From Collinsella aerofaciens (lineage in GTDB: Bacteria; Actinomycetota; Coriobacteriia; Coriobacteriales; Coriobacteriaceae), in the NCBI GenBank assembly GCA_008671135.1, contig RQAP01000037.1, forward strand, positions 1 through 42,864: a stretch of DNA of 42,864 nt. The letters run 5' to 3'. The position numbers and the translations under genes were made by a program. The notes under the pieces are model-generated. The model did not search any database and had not been told where the DNA came from. It was given only the letters and a program-made list of their open reading frames with translations. Every line of letters begins with the position of its first letter. Position 1 is the first letter of the stretch. Below, one piece after another: positions 13,817 to 22,254 of the stretch.

Positions 13817-15598
13817 ATGGCAGCCTTGTTCACGACCCCCAAACGCAATGACACTACCGCCGGAACCCATGTTGCCGAACCCGACGTTCGCCGTCGCATA
13901 GGACTCGCGCACGGCAGCTGGCGCCGCGTGACGCGCCGCATCGTCGCGGGCGCCGTGTGCGCGCTCACGGTGAGCTCGCTGCTCATGCCGAGCGTCTCGC
14001 TCGCAGCGGAATGGGTCAAGGTCGGCGGCAACAAGTACAACACCGCGGCGAGCGACGAGGCCGGTACCTGGTCGTGGGACGGCGCCGACGACTTGAAGCT
14101 CAACAACTATAACGGCGGCGAGATCCAGGCCGCAGGCAAGCTCAACGTGAATTACTCGGGAACCAACATCGTCACTGCCGAATTGATCGAAAGCATCAAC
14201 GTTTCTCATGGCACTAACGAGAATGCCGAGCTCAATATCCAAGGCGACGAGGGCGGCACGCTCAGCGTGACATCTACTGAGGACGCTATCCTCTCCACGG
14301 GTAATATCAACATCGACGGAGCCGGATCCGTCAACGCCACGAGCACTGGGTTTGATGCCATCAATGCCGGAGGTGATCTCGCTATCAAAGGTTCGGGCAA
14401 CGTCAACGCCACGGGTGCATCGAATGGCATCAGGGCAAACGGCAATATCACGATTGACGACAGCGGAGCCGTCACCGCCAGGGCTACCAAGGACAAGGGT
14501 ATTGGAGCCGACAAGAACCTCACCATCAAGGGTGGTGGGACGGTCAAGGCAAGCTCAGCCGATGGTGAGGCCCTTTGGAGCGGCGGCAATATCAACATCT
14601 CGGACGGCAGCCAGGTCAAGGCAAACGCCGAGGGATATCTTGCCGTCGACACTGAGGGCAGTCTCGCGGTCACGAACGCCTCCCTTGACGCAAGCGGTGT
14701 TGAATATGGCGTCTATGCCCACAAGGGCGTTACGCTCGATCACGCGACCGTGACGGTCCGTACCAGCGCGAACGGCGGCCAGGCCATCGCCCTCATCACT
14801 GACGGGGGCGACATCGACATCAAGAACGGCTCCACCGTGGACGCGTTTGCGGAAGGCGAGGTTTCGGCTGCATTCTCCACCAGAAACGATCGACCCAACG
14901 AGAAGGGCGGCCACATCTACATCAGCGACTCCGTTGTCAAGGCCATAGCCCGCTATGTCGAGAACGGCGACGGCCCCATCCCCTACAGCGAAAACCAAGA
15001 TGGCGAGACGAGGCGCGAACCCCAAGGCGAGAACATCGGCATCATCGCCCAGACCAGCGAGGGCGTCACACCCGCAGTCATCTCGATCATCCGCAGCAAG
15101 GTAACGGCCGAAGGAGATACAGCGGCAATCTTTGCCCGTGCCATGAGCGCTGACGGCAAGACAATCGGCACCATCAAGATTGAGAACGCCGCCATCCAGA
15201 CGCCCGAAGGCGGCAAGGTCATTGACTATCGCAAGCTCCGTGACGGCATCTACGAGGCAGGCCAAGCCATCGGCACGGGCGACGCCACGGTCGACTCCCT
15301 CTATATCAAAGCAGTCGCCAAAAGTACGACCATCGCACCTCCCGAGGTAGCCAAGCCGGAAGACCCCAAGCCCGACGAGACCAAGCCCGCAGAAAGCAAG
15401 CCCGCGGAGTCCAAGCAGAACCCCAAGCCTGAGGGCTCAAAGCCGACCAAGGCCGTTGCGGCTTCAACCACGAAAGCCAAGACTACCGGCGTGCTCGCGG
15501 CAACCGGCGACACCTCGGGTGCGGCCATCGTGGCAACCGTCCTTGCGGGAACAGCCGCTATCGCCGCAGGCACCATGGCGAGCCGTAAGCGTTCTTAG
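13817..15598 (+). CDS. Sortase-anchored beta-helix surface protein (copy 2)
   Basis: The protein has 593 residues with the same order as copy 1: signal peptide (RRVTRRIVAGAVCALTVSS, then SLAAEW), beta-helix repeats (GNINIDGAGSVNATS, GDLAIKGSGNVNATG, KNLTIKGGGTVKASS), a Pro/Lys/Glu spacer with KPAESKPAESK, then LAATGD, a hydrophobic segment and SRKRS. The spacer is longer and more repetitive than in copy 1. The stretch encoding EGSLAVTNASLDASGVEYGV is almost the same at DNA level in both copies, whereas the first repeats differ widely. This suggests recombination between copies or selection for variation at one face. It has the same leader as copy 1 (TTTTGCCCTCCAAACGGCAC at 13732), and GGGAG lies before the ATG. 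A terminator follows. Confidence 0.85.
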   Translation: MAALFTTPKRNDTTAGTHVAEPDVRRRIGLAHGSWRRVTRRIVAGAVCALTVSSLLMPSVSLAAEWVKVGGNKYNTAASDEAGTWSWDGADDLKLNNYNGGEIQAAGKLNVNYSGTNIVTAELIESINVSHGTNENAELNIQGDEGGTLSVTSTEDAILSTGNINIDGAGSVNATSTGFDAINAGGDLAIKGSGNVNATGASNGIRANGNITIDDSGAVTARATKDKGIGADKNLTIKGGGTVKASSADGEALWSGGNINISDGSQVKANAEGYLAVDTEGSLAVTNASLDASGVEYGVYAHKGVTLDHATVTVRTSANGGQAIALITDGGDIDIKNGSTVDAFAEGEVSAAFSTRNDRPNEKGGHIYISDSVVKAIARYVENGDGPIPYSENQDGETRREPQGENIGIIAQTSEGVTPAVISIIRSKVTAEGDTAAIFARAMSADGKTIGTIKIENAAIQTPEGGKVIDYRKLRDGIYEAGQAIGTGDATVDSLYIKAVAKSTTIAPPEVAKPEDPKPDETKPAESKPAESKQNPKPEGSKPTKAVAASTTKAKTTGVLAATGDTSGAAIVATVLAGTAAIAAGTMASRKRS

Positions 15599-15655
15599 AC
15601 GCCTCTGCGCACATGGCAGCTCCCGCGAAGGCCCCGAGCCCCAGCACCGTTTAGC

Positions 15656-15694
15656 AACGCCACCGCCGAGCTCCCCTCCGGCGGTGGCGTTTTC
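15656..15694 (+). terminator. Intrinsic terminator after surface-protein copy 2
   Basis: ACGCCACCGCCG (15657-15668) pairs with CGGCGGTGGCGT (15679-15690), followed by TTTCTGTTT. Confidence 0.9.
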
Positions 15695-15803
15695 TGTTTG
15701 CGCCCGCACGACGCACGCGAATGTTCTTGATGCTGTCCAACCGGTATACGCTGGCGTGCGACAATTGGGACTGCCGATATCACAACACTGAGAGAAGCCT
15801 GCC

Positions 15804-16466
15804 TTGGAAGCGCAAAAGCAGATAACCGTACATTCGGAGCATACGGAAGGCGCGCCCGTCATCTACCTCCCCGTGGTCATGGGCAACGGCAGCGAGGTTT
15901 ATGACCGCTGCCGAGAGCTCGACTGTCCGCCATTCACCCTCGTCGCCATTGGCGGGCTCGATTGGAATCGCGAGCTGAGTCCCTGGGAATGCGACGGGAC
16001 CGTACGCGATGCCGAGCCTTTCGGCGGCCAAGCTGCCGGTTTTCTTGATGAGCTGCTGAATCAGATAATCCCCCAGGTGGAGTCGTCGCTTCCTCAGCCG
16101 CCCACCTGGCGCGGCATTGCCGGCTACTCGCTCGCGGGCCTCTTTTCGCTTTGGGCCCTCTGGCAAACCGATGTCTTTGGCCGCGCGGCGAGCGCATCGG
16201 GGTCGCTATGGTTTCCCGACTTTGTCGATTGCGCCAGCACGGCGCCATTTGCCGGCAGTCCGCAAGCTGTCTATCTTTCGATCGGCAAAAAGGAAACCAA
16301 GACGCCCAACCGCATGATGCGGCATGTACTCGACGACACACGCGCGATGGAAGCGTTGCTCGTCGAGCGCGGCATTCCAACAACGCTGGAGCTCAACCCC
16401 GGCAATCACTTTGCCCAAACCGACTTGCGCATGGCCCGCGGCATCCACTGGATACTGACACATTAA
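15804..16466 (+). CDS. Alpha/beta-hydrolase, Fes-type putative esterase
   Basis: The protein has 220 residues and appears cytoplasmic, with no signal peptide. The nucleophile elbow is GYSLAG (Ser near residue 110). The catalytic His is likely in PGNHFAQ near residue 203, and an acidic partner should lie before it. The arrangement resembles the putative-esterase group that includes enterochelin esterase and IroE. The start is taken as TTG 15804 with GAGAAG upstream, because no ATG or GTG is better placed and the conserved fold begins at once (APVIYLPVVMGNG). Nothing nearby suggests siderophore metabolism, so the substrate is open. Confidence 0.75.
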   Translation: MEAQKQITVHSEHTEGAPVIYLPVVMGNGSEVYDRCRELDCPPFTLVAIGGLDWNRELSPWECDGTVRDAEPFGGQAAGFLDELLNQIIPQVESSLPQPPTWRGIAGYSLAGLFSLWALWQTDVFGRAASASGSLWFPDFVDCASTAPFAGSPQAVYLSIGKKETKTPNRMMRHVLDDTRAMEALLVERGIPTTLELNPGNHFAQTDLRMARGIHWILTH

Positions 16467-16468
16467 AA

Positions 16469-16502
16469 ATGGTGCCCACGCGTATATACGCATGGGCACC
16501 AT
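16469..16502. terminator. Bidirectional intrinsic terminator
   Basis: ATGGTGCCCACGCGTAT pairs with ATACGCATGGGCACCAT with one non-Watson-Crick pair. T-rich sequence follows on the plus strand and TTTTTAATG on the minus strand. It separates the convergent esterase and permease genes. Confidence 0.88.
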
Positions 16503-16527
16503 ATCTTGTTTTAGCTGAACGCAGCTG

Positions 16528-17862
16528 CTACTCAGCAGCCTCCTCAAGCTCGGAGACATCAAACTCAAAGTCGTTACCCGGCAGGATGGCGTTGAGCACA
16601 ATGCCCACCAGTGAGCCCACGGCAATGCCGGACAGTGAAATGGTCACGCCGCCCAGCTCCAACACGATGGCGCCGGCGGCGCTGTACGCGATGCCGAGCG
16701 AAAGCACGAGCACCAGCGCGGCAACCAGCACGTTGCGGTTGTTCTGGAAATCGACCTGGTTCTCGATGAGATTGCGGACGCCCACAGCGCTGATCATGCC
16801 GTAGAGCACGAGCGACACACCGCCGATAACGCATGCCGGCATGGCGGCGATGACCGCGGCGAACTTGGGGCAGAACGAAAGCACGATGGCGCAACACGCG
16901 GCAATTCGAATTACGCGCGGGTCGAACACGCGCGTCAGGGCGAGCACGCCGGTGTTCTCACCATACGTAGTGTTGGCCGGAGCGCCAAAGAGCGAAGCCA
17001 GAATCGTGGCAAGGCCGTCGCCGAGCAGCGTGCGATGCAGACCGGGATCGGCAATGTAGTTGCGCTCGCAAGTCGAACCGATAGCAGAGATATCGCCGAT
17101 ATGCTCGATCATGGTCGCGAAGGCCAGCGGCATGATGGTGATGATGGCCGTCGTGGCAAGACCGCTATCGAACTGCGGCCCAAAGAGCGCAAACACGGTG
17201 TTGTCCCACACGACGGGCAAGCCAACCCAGGGAGCGGCTGCGACGCCCGAAAAATCGACCTCGCCCAGCGCAGTCGCAACGGCATAGCTCACCACAACGC
17301 CCAGCAGAATCGGCACAATCTTAACCATGCCACGGCCCCAGATGTTGCAGATGATGATCACGGCCACGGCGATAACGGCGACAAGCCAGTTGGTCTAGCA
17401 GTTGGCGATGGCAGAGCTCGCCAGAATCAAGCCGATGGAAATGACGATGGGGCCAGTCACCACCGGCGGAAAGAAACGCATGACGCGCTTGGCGCAAAAC
17501 GCGCGGAAGAGTGCCGCAAGCACCGGATAGAGCAGGCCGGCACAAGCTACGCCCAGGCAGGCGTAGGGCAAAAGCTCGGCCTCGCCGTTGGGTGCGATTG
17601 CGGCATAACCGGCAATAAAGGCAAACGATGAGCCCAAAAATGCCGGCACCTTACCGCGCGACAGGGAGTGGAACAGCAGCGTGCCCAAGCCGGCAAACAA
17701 AAGCGTTGCCGATACCGAGAGGCCGGTGAGCACGGGCACCAGTACCGTGGCGCCAAACATGGCAAACAGGTGCTGCAGGCCGAGCAGGAACATGCGCGGG
17801 CGGCCGAGCGACGATGCATCGTAGATGGCATCGGTGACGGCGGGCGTCGAGGATTGGGACAT
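16528..17862 (-). pseudogene. uraA: Uracil/xanthine permease (NCS2), interrupted by an in-frame TAG
   Basis: The two halves lie in one reading frame and together give 444 codons, a normal length for UraA-type proton-uracil symporters with 14 membrane segments. The first half (MSQSSTPAV to SSAIANC) includes FLLGLQHLFAMFGATVLVP, the UraA opening. The second half has FATMIEHIGDISAIGS, GAPANTTYGENTGVLALTRV and AAMPACVIGGVSLVLYG, all canonical. A TAG at 17395-17397 splits NC-stop-TNWLVAV. One base change in a CAG (Gln) codon could have created it. AAAGGA precedes ATG 17862. Either the gene is freshly dead, or the stop is an assembly or strain-level error. Natural readthrough is unlikely. Two separate working proteins are not expected. 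Confidence 0.88.
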
Positions 17863-17984
17863 GGATGTCCTTTCGAATGGAAGGGCGATCGGGCATATCG
17901 GATAACCTGCCCGAACGATACGATCCGAAACATTGTACGCGATACGCCATGTCTCGCACGCGCCGTCACCTGCGAACGTTACCG

Positions 17985-19118
17985 CTATTTCCAAACGCGC
18001 TCGGCAATGCGCTTGACCAGCGCGATCTTTGCCCATTGCTCATCCTCGGTCAGCTTGTTGCCAATCTCGCAGCTGGCAAAGCCGCACTGAGGCGACAGAT
18101 ACAGGTTCTCGAGCGGCACGTACTTTGCGGCTTCACGGATGCGCTCGACGATAACATCCTCGTTCTCGAGCTCTGCCGCCTTGGTGGTTACCAAGCCCAG
18201 CACGACCTTCTTGCCCGGGGCAACGTACTTGAGCGGCTCAAAACCGCCGGCGCGCGGCGTATCGAACTCCAGGTAAAATGCATCGACATCCTCGTTTGCA
18301 AACAGGTACGGCGCGATGGGGTCGTAGCCGCCCTCGAAGGCATAGGTGGAGTGGTAGTTGCCGCGGCACACATGCGTGTTGATGACCAGATCGTCGGGCT
18401 TGTCCGCGATGGCGGCATTGTTGAGCGCCACGCCCAGCTCGCTTACCTTTTGCAGGTCGACCGGGCTCATGCCGGTTTTGGCGACAAAATCGGTGTCGCA
18501 GTAGATGCCCCAGGTGCAGTCATCAAACTGGATGTTGCGGCAGCCTGCTGCGTACAGGTCGGCGATCACCGTGCGATAAGCGGCTGCGATGGCGTCGGCA
18601 AGTTCCTCATCGGTCTTATAGACAGCGCGCAGGCTCTCCTGCTGGCCATCGCAGCGATCGAGCGTGACCTCAGAGAACGTCTGGATCGGCGCCGGGATGG
18701 TCTGGCGTGCAACGTGGCCCTCGTCCTCAAGTGCCTTGACAAACTTAAAGTGCTCGACGAAGGGGTGGTTCTCGCCGCTGATGGGGCCGGTCACCACGGC
18801 GGTATCGGCCGTGGTCTCCTCGTCGTGGAACATATAGCCCGTACGCGAGGTACGGCGTTCAATGCCGTTGAGCCCCCACATAAAGTCGAGGTGCCAGTAA
18901 CTGCGGCGGAACTCGCCATCGGTAATCACCTGCAGGCCAGCGGCCTTTTGCTTGTCCACCAAGTCGCGAATAGCCTCATCCTCGACGGCCTTAAGGCCGT
19001 CGTCATCGAGCGTACCCGCGGCGTAGGCGGCACGGGCGTCCTTTACGGCCTGCGGACGAAGAAAGCTGCCGACGATATCGGCGCGAAACGGCGCGTTCAG
19101 CGTGGTTAAAGCACTCAT
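17985..19118 (-). CDS. MetE C-terminal-like methyltransferase (YxjG/YxjH type)
   Basis: The protein has 377 residues, matching the single-domain relatives of cobalamin-independent methionine synthase that lack the N-terminal half of MetE. The zinc ligands are visible: His and Cys in THVCRGN, Glu in FYLEFDT and Cys in LSPQCGFAS. The substrate-side motifs FRRSYWHLDFMWG and FDDCTWGIY are also present. These enzymes make methionine by methyl transfer to homocysteine, but the methyl donor differs between members and is unknown here. ATG 19118 follows AGGGGAG. The gene lies downstream of a LysR gene on the same strand with palindromes between them, pointing to LysR control. No SAM riboswitch is visible upstream. 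Confidence 0.88.
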   Translation of the reverse strand: MSALTTLNAPFRADIVGSFLRPQAVKDARAAYAAGTLDDDGLKAVEDEAIRDLVDKQKAAGLQVITDGEFRRSYWHLDFMWGLNGIERRTSRTGYMFHDEETTADTAVVTGPISGENHPFVEHFKFVKALEDEGHVARQTIPAPIQTFSEVTLDRCDGQQESLRAVYKTDEELADAIAAAYRTVIADLYAAGCRNIQFDDCTWGIYCDTDFVAKTGMSPVDLQKVSELGVALNNAAIADKPDDLVINTHVCRGNYHSTYAFEGGYDPIAPYLFANEDVDAFYLEFDTPRAGGFEPLKYVAPGKKVVLGLVTTKAAELENEDVIVERIREAAKYVPLENLYLSPQCGFASCEIGNKLTEDEQWAKIALVKRIAERVWK

Positions 19119-19159
19119 AGATATCTCCCCTTGCATTGGTTGCTTTGCTGGGACAGAGT

Positions 19160-19226
19160 ATGAGCGCTCATGTGGTCATCGTAAAATATATGTTTATAAC
19201 AGTTTGATATAGATGATTCCTATATC
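19160..19226. promoter_or_regulatory. Palindromes upstream of the MetE-like gene
   Basis: ATGAGCGCTCAT (19160-19171) is a perfect 12-bp palindrome. GATATAG-N7-CTATATC (19206-19226) is a 7-bp inverted repeat with T-N11-A-type spacing. Both lie in the 155-base A+T-rich gap between the LysR gene and the gene it probably regulates. Confidence 0.65.
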
Positions 19227-19273
19227 AGTTTGGACTGCCGTAAAGAGATTTGACCCGTGCAGAACGCAGCAGT

Positions 19274-20170
19274 CTAGATATGCTGACGAATCGCGTCGAT
19301 ATAGGCCTGCCCATAGCGCGTAAGTGTCGTGTTCTTGCGCGTGATGATGCCAATCTCCATGTACTCGTCCACGTCGAGCGGAATCGAGATAATGCCGGGG
19401 CCGTTGAGCTCGTGGCTGATCACGCCCGAGCATACCGTGTAGCCGTTGAGGCCCATGGCCAAATTGAACAACGTCGCACGGTCGCGCACGCGGATATTCT
19501 TGCGGCGCTCAAACGTCGAGGTCAGTTCCTCGGAATAGTAGAACGAGTTGTAGCTGCCCTGCTCATAGGACAGGAACGGATAGTCCTCCAGGTCCTCGAG
19601 CGTCACGCTGGCGCGGTCCGCCAGTGGATGGTCGGCGCATACAAAGACATGCGGCGCGGCGCAGAAGAGTCCCTCGAATACGAGCTCGTTGGCGGCGAGC
19701 ATGCGCTCGATAACCTCGCGGTTATGCTCGGATAAGTACAGGATGCCCAGTTCGCTTTTCATATGCGCGACGTCCTCGATAATCTCGTGAGTCTGCTCCT
19801 CGCGCAGGGTAAAGTCGTAGCGCGCGGCATCGAACTCGCGGATCACGTCAACAAACGCGTTAACGGCAAAGGAATAATGCTGGCAGCTCACACTAAAGTG
19901 CGGCACCTGCTCGGACGCGCCCTTGTACTTGCCTTCGAGCAGATCGGCCTGGTCGAGCACCTGGCGCGCGTAGCCCAAGAAGGTCTCGCCCTCCTCGGAC
20001 ACAATGACGCCCTTGTTGGTGCGCTCAAAGATGTGCACACCCATCTCGTTTTCGAGATCGCGGATCGACGCGGTAATCGAAGGCTGCGACACAAAGAGCC
20101 GGCGCGAGGCCTCGGTGATGCTGCCGCATTCGGCAACCTTAACAACATACCTAAGCTGCTGAAGCTTCAT
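19274..20170 (-). CDS. LysR-type regulator, probably of the MetE-like gene
   Basis: The protein has 298 residues. It opens MKLQQLRYVVKVAECGSITE, then ASRRLFVSQPSITASIRDLE, a strong LysR helix-turn-helix signature. The effector domain runs from about residue 90 to the end, with EEQTHEIIEDVAHMKSELGI and ALFNLAMGLNGYTVCSGV-like segments. ATG 20170 has GGGAG six bases upstream; upstream extension of the frame lacks the family start. The stop of the HAD gene lies only 10 bases before, so the two may be cotranscribed. Position and the inverted repeat at 19206-19226 point to the downstream methyltransferase as its target. Whether it senses homocysteine, as MetR does, is unknown. Confidence 0.92.
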   Translation of the reverse strand: MKLQQLRYVVKVAECGSITEASRRLFVSQPSITASIRDLENEMGVHIFERTNKGVIVSEEGETFLGYARQVLDQADLLEGKYKGASEQVPHFSVSCQHYSFAVNAFVDVIREFDAARYDFTLREEQTHEIIEDVAHMKSELGILYLSEHNREVIERMLAANELVFEGLFCAAPHVFVCADHPLADRASVTLEDLEDYPFLSYEQGSYNSFYYSEELTSTFERRKNIRVRDRATLFNLAMGLNGYTVCSGVISHELNGPGIISIPLDVDEYMEIGIITRKNTTLTRYGQAYIDAIRQHI

Positions 20171-20180
20171 GACGTTCTCC

Positions 20181-21089
20181 CTAGACGTTCGTGGCGCCAA
20201 GACCCGCCGCGTCCACCTGGCGCATAAACGACGGCATCTCCCCCGTCGCGGCGCAGGCGGCAATCTGATGCAGAGCCCCGGCGACCGCATCATCTGCCGC
20301 AGCGCCGATATGCCAGCGCGCCGCCGCCGTGACGACCTCGTTGGCATTAGCGACTGCAACGGAGTTGGGAACGGCATCGATCATGGGCAAATCGTTATCG
20401 GAATCGCCAAATACGGCCACCTCGTCGGGCGTCATGCCCATAGCGCGCGCCAGCTCCAGCGCAGCGCAGCCCTTGTCCCAACCAGCCGGAAGGATGTCAA
20501 ACAGGCGCACGCGGTTGTTGGGAAACACAAGCGAGATTTCCGGCACCTCAGCGGCAACGCGCTCGCGTAACTCCGCGAGCTCCTCACGCGAACGGGCACT
20601 CCAGATATTCGCCTTAAACACCGTCGCATCATCGACGACGGGACGGCACGGAGCCTCTTCGCCTTTGAGCCACGCATTGCCGCCCGACTCCATAGCGCGA
20701 CACACACGCTCGGGATCGCTCGTCACGCAGTAGGCATCGTTGCCCCAAAAGTCATCGCCCAGGCTATAGACTTTTAGAAATGTATCGTCGGTCTCTTGCT
20801 CCAGATAGTCAGCCAAACGCATCAGGGCATCGTTGTCGATTGCGCGCGAGGCGACTACTTCGCCGTCGACAAACATCACCTGGCCGTTACAGAACGCGCC
20901 AGTCGAAAAGCACTCGGAACGATTTTTGAACATCCAGCCCATCGCGGACGGCTGACGACCCGAAACCGGACCAAAGTGCAGACCCGCCGCCTGCATGGCA
21001 TGAATACCCTCAATGGCGTAGTCGCTGACACCGTCATGTCCAGCCGGAATCAGCGTATCGTCCATATCGGTCAGCACAAGTTTGATCAT
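20181..21089 (-). CDS. HAD-superfamily phosphatase, Cof type
   Basis: The protein has 302 residues. Motif I is VLTDMDDTLIP (nucleophile Asp and acid-base Asp), motif II is PVSGRQ, motif III is the Lys in AGWDKG, and motif IV is FGDSDNDLPMI. The large C2-type cap between motifs II and III is typical of Cof/YidA proteins, which remove phosphate from sugar phosphates, nucleotides or cofactors. ATG 21089 is chosen because a G-rich ribosome site precedes it and the protein then begins MIKLVLTDMDD. Immediately upstream is a long dispersed inverted repeat (21127-21228). Confidence 0.92.
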   Translation of the reverse strand: MIKLVLTDMDDTLIPAGHDGVSDYAIEGIHAMQAAGLHFGPVSGRQPSAMGWMFKNRSECFSTGAFCNGQVMFVDGEVVASRAIDNDALMRLADYLEQETDDTFLKVYSLGDDFWGNDAYCVTSDPERVCRAMESGGNAWLKGEEAPCRPVVDDATVFKANIWSARSREELAELRERVAAEVPEISLVFPNNRVRLFDILPAGWDKGCAALELARAMGMTPDEVAVFGDSDNDLPMIDAVPNSVAVANANEVVTAAARWHIGAAADDAVAGALHQIAACAATGEMPSFMRQVDAAGLGATNV

Positions 21090-21126
21090 AGAGCCCCCCG
21101 TCATTTTCACCGTAACCATTGTAACG

Positions 21127-21228
21127 ACCTGCCAATAAGGGACAGGTTTATTTTGCCAGGTTTTATCTGGGAAAATGCAACGCCCCTGTTGCCACCTACC
21201 AAAATAAACCTGTCCCTATTTGGCAGGT
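21127..21228. repeat. Long inverted repeat with GGGACAGG core
   Basis: Two 35-base arms (21127-21161 and 21194-21228) pair at 31 of 35 positions. They contain AAGGGACAGGTTTATTTTG and its complement. The left arm and flank recur almost unchanged, in opposite orientation, at 41737-41786. It sits in the divergent gap between the HAD gene and the thiamine operon. Confidence 0.85.
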
Positions 21229-21255
21229 GCGCTAGTATAGGGAGCAACAGATTCG

Positions 21256-21351
21256 ATGCGGGAGTGCCGGCGGTGCAAACCACAAGGCTGAGAGGGCATG
21301 GGGCCCAATCCTTTGAACCTGTCAGTTAATGCTGGCGTAGGGAGCATGCCG
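21256..21351 (+). promoter_or_regulatory. TPP riboswitch (THI box)
   Basis: The conserved core is clear: GGGAGTGCC, then GGCTGAGAGG, CCTTTGAACCTGTCAG and TAATGCTGGCGTAGGGAGCA. These are the standard helices and thiamine-pyrophosphate-binding segments. It precedes thiM by about 60 bases. A terminator hairpin at 21360-21389 lies between, so control is most likely by transcription termination when TPP is bound. Confidence 0.96.
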
Positions 21352-21359
21352 CCTTTACA

Positions 21360-21389
21360 GGGGCGCTGTCTATGCACAGCGCCCCTTTT
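21360..21389 (+). terminator. Riboswitch-controlled terminator
   Basis: GGGGCGCTGT (21360-21369) and ACAGCGCCCC (21376-21385) form a 10-bp stem followed by TTTTC. It is the expression platform of the TPP riboswitch. The ribosome site AAGGAGG follows within 10 bases. Confidence 0.92.
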
Positions 21390-21411
21390 CTATGCCAAGG
21401 AGGCATGTGCA

Positions 21412-22251
21412 GTGATTGATTCGGAACAGCTTAAGCAACATATGGTCAAGGCCGTGGATGAGATTCGCGCCACCAATCCGATGGCCGGCTCCATCACCAA
21501 CACGGTGACGATCGACTTTGTCGCCGACGCGCAGCTCGCCGTGGGCGGTTCGGCCGCCATGGTCTATCTGCCCGACGAGGGCGAGGCGCTCGTTGCCGGC
21601 GGCGGCGCCATCTATCTCAACATGGGCACGCTCTTCCCCATCTACGAGCAGACGATTCCCCGCGCGGCCAAGGCGGCACACGACGCCGGCAAGCCCTGGG
21701 TGCTCGATCCGGTGGGCCTGGGCATCGGCAGCCTGCGCACCCAGCTGGTAAACGAGCTCAAGCAGTACAAGCCCGCCATCGTACGCGGCAACGCCTCCGA
21801 GATCATCGCGCTCGCCGGCCTGTGGGGCCTTGAGGGCGAGGCGGCTGATCTGAGCCGCGTGCGCGGTGTCGATACCACCGACACGGTCGACGCCGCCCGC
21901 GATGCTGCCGTGGCGCTCGCTCGCTACACCGGCGGCGCCGTAGTGGTCTCGGGCGAAGTCGACCTAATCACCGACGGCACGACCGTGGCCAAGTCCCACG
22001 GCGGCAGCCCGCTCATGTCCAAGATCACCGGCTGCGGCTGCTCGCAGGGCGGCGTGCTGGCCGTGTACGCCTGCGCTGCCGATCCGTTTACGGCAGCCGT
22101 CTGCGGCACCGCCGTCTACAACGTTGCCGGCACGCGCGCCGCCGCTGTCGCCGATGCCCCGGCAAGCTTTAAGGTCGCCTTTATCGACGAGCTCTACCGC
22201 GCAACCGCCCAGGACATTGCCGATAACCAACTCGAGCTCGAGGAGGCATAG
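21412..22251 (+). CDS. thiM: Hydroxyethylthiazole kinase
   Basis: The protein has 279 residues and phosphorylates the thiazole half of thiamine for salvage. Family motifs include NPMAGSITNTVTIDFVAD, GGGAIYLNMGTL, WVLDPVGLGIGSLR, VRGNASEIIALAG and the ATP/active-site segment HGGSPLMSKITGCGCSQGG, with the catalytic Cys in TGCGC. GTG 21412 is chosen because AAGGAGG lies eight bases upstream and because the riboswitch and terminator occupy all DNA before it. It is the first gene of a three-gene operon. Confidence 0.95.
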   Translation: MIDSEQLKQHMVKAVDEIRATNPMAGSITNTVTIDFVADAQLAVGGSAAMVYLPDEGEALVAGGGAIYLNMGTLFPIYEQTIPRAAKAAHDAGKPWVLDPVGLGIGSLRTQLVNELKQYKPAIVRGNASEIIALAGLWGLEGEAADLSRVRGVDTTDTVDAARDAAVALARYTGGAVVVSGEVDLITDGTTVAKSHGGSPLMSKITGCGCSQGGVLAVYACAADPFTAAVCGTAVYNVAGTRAAAVADAPASFKVAFIDELYRATAQDIADNQLELEEA

Positions 22252-22254
22252 GCC

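Larger units (their letters stand above)
13567..15612 (+). repeat. Tandem duplication, unit 2
   Basis: This is the second copy of the unit that starts at 11506. The left end begins exactly inside the permease tail sequence GTGGATCGC, so the duplication junction lies at about 13566. Identity is uneven: the permease scar, leader, signal peptide and 12600-12780 / 14640-14820 are nearly identical, while the first half of the beta-helix region has diverged strongly. Confidence 0.85.

Noticed and set aside
16528..17367. Second half of the uracil permease as an independent gene
   Set aside because: It lacks a ribosome site, begins in mid-protein and is in frame with the upstream half across a single TAG.
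17865..19109. 414-codon plus-strand frame opposite the MetE-like gene
   Set aside because: Zn-site motifs and ribosome site support the minus-strand gene; the plus frame has neither.
19119..19273. Possible SAM riboswitch before the MetE-like gene
   Set aside because: The region is A+T-rich and shows only palindromes; none of the S-box conserved segments is present.
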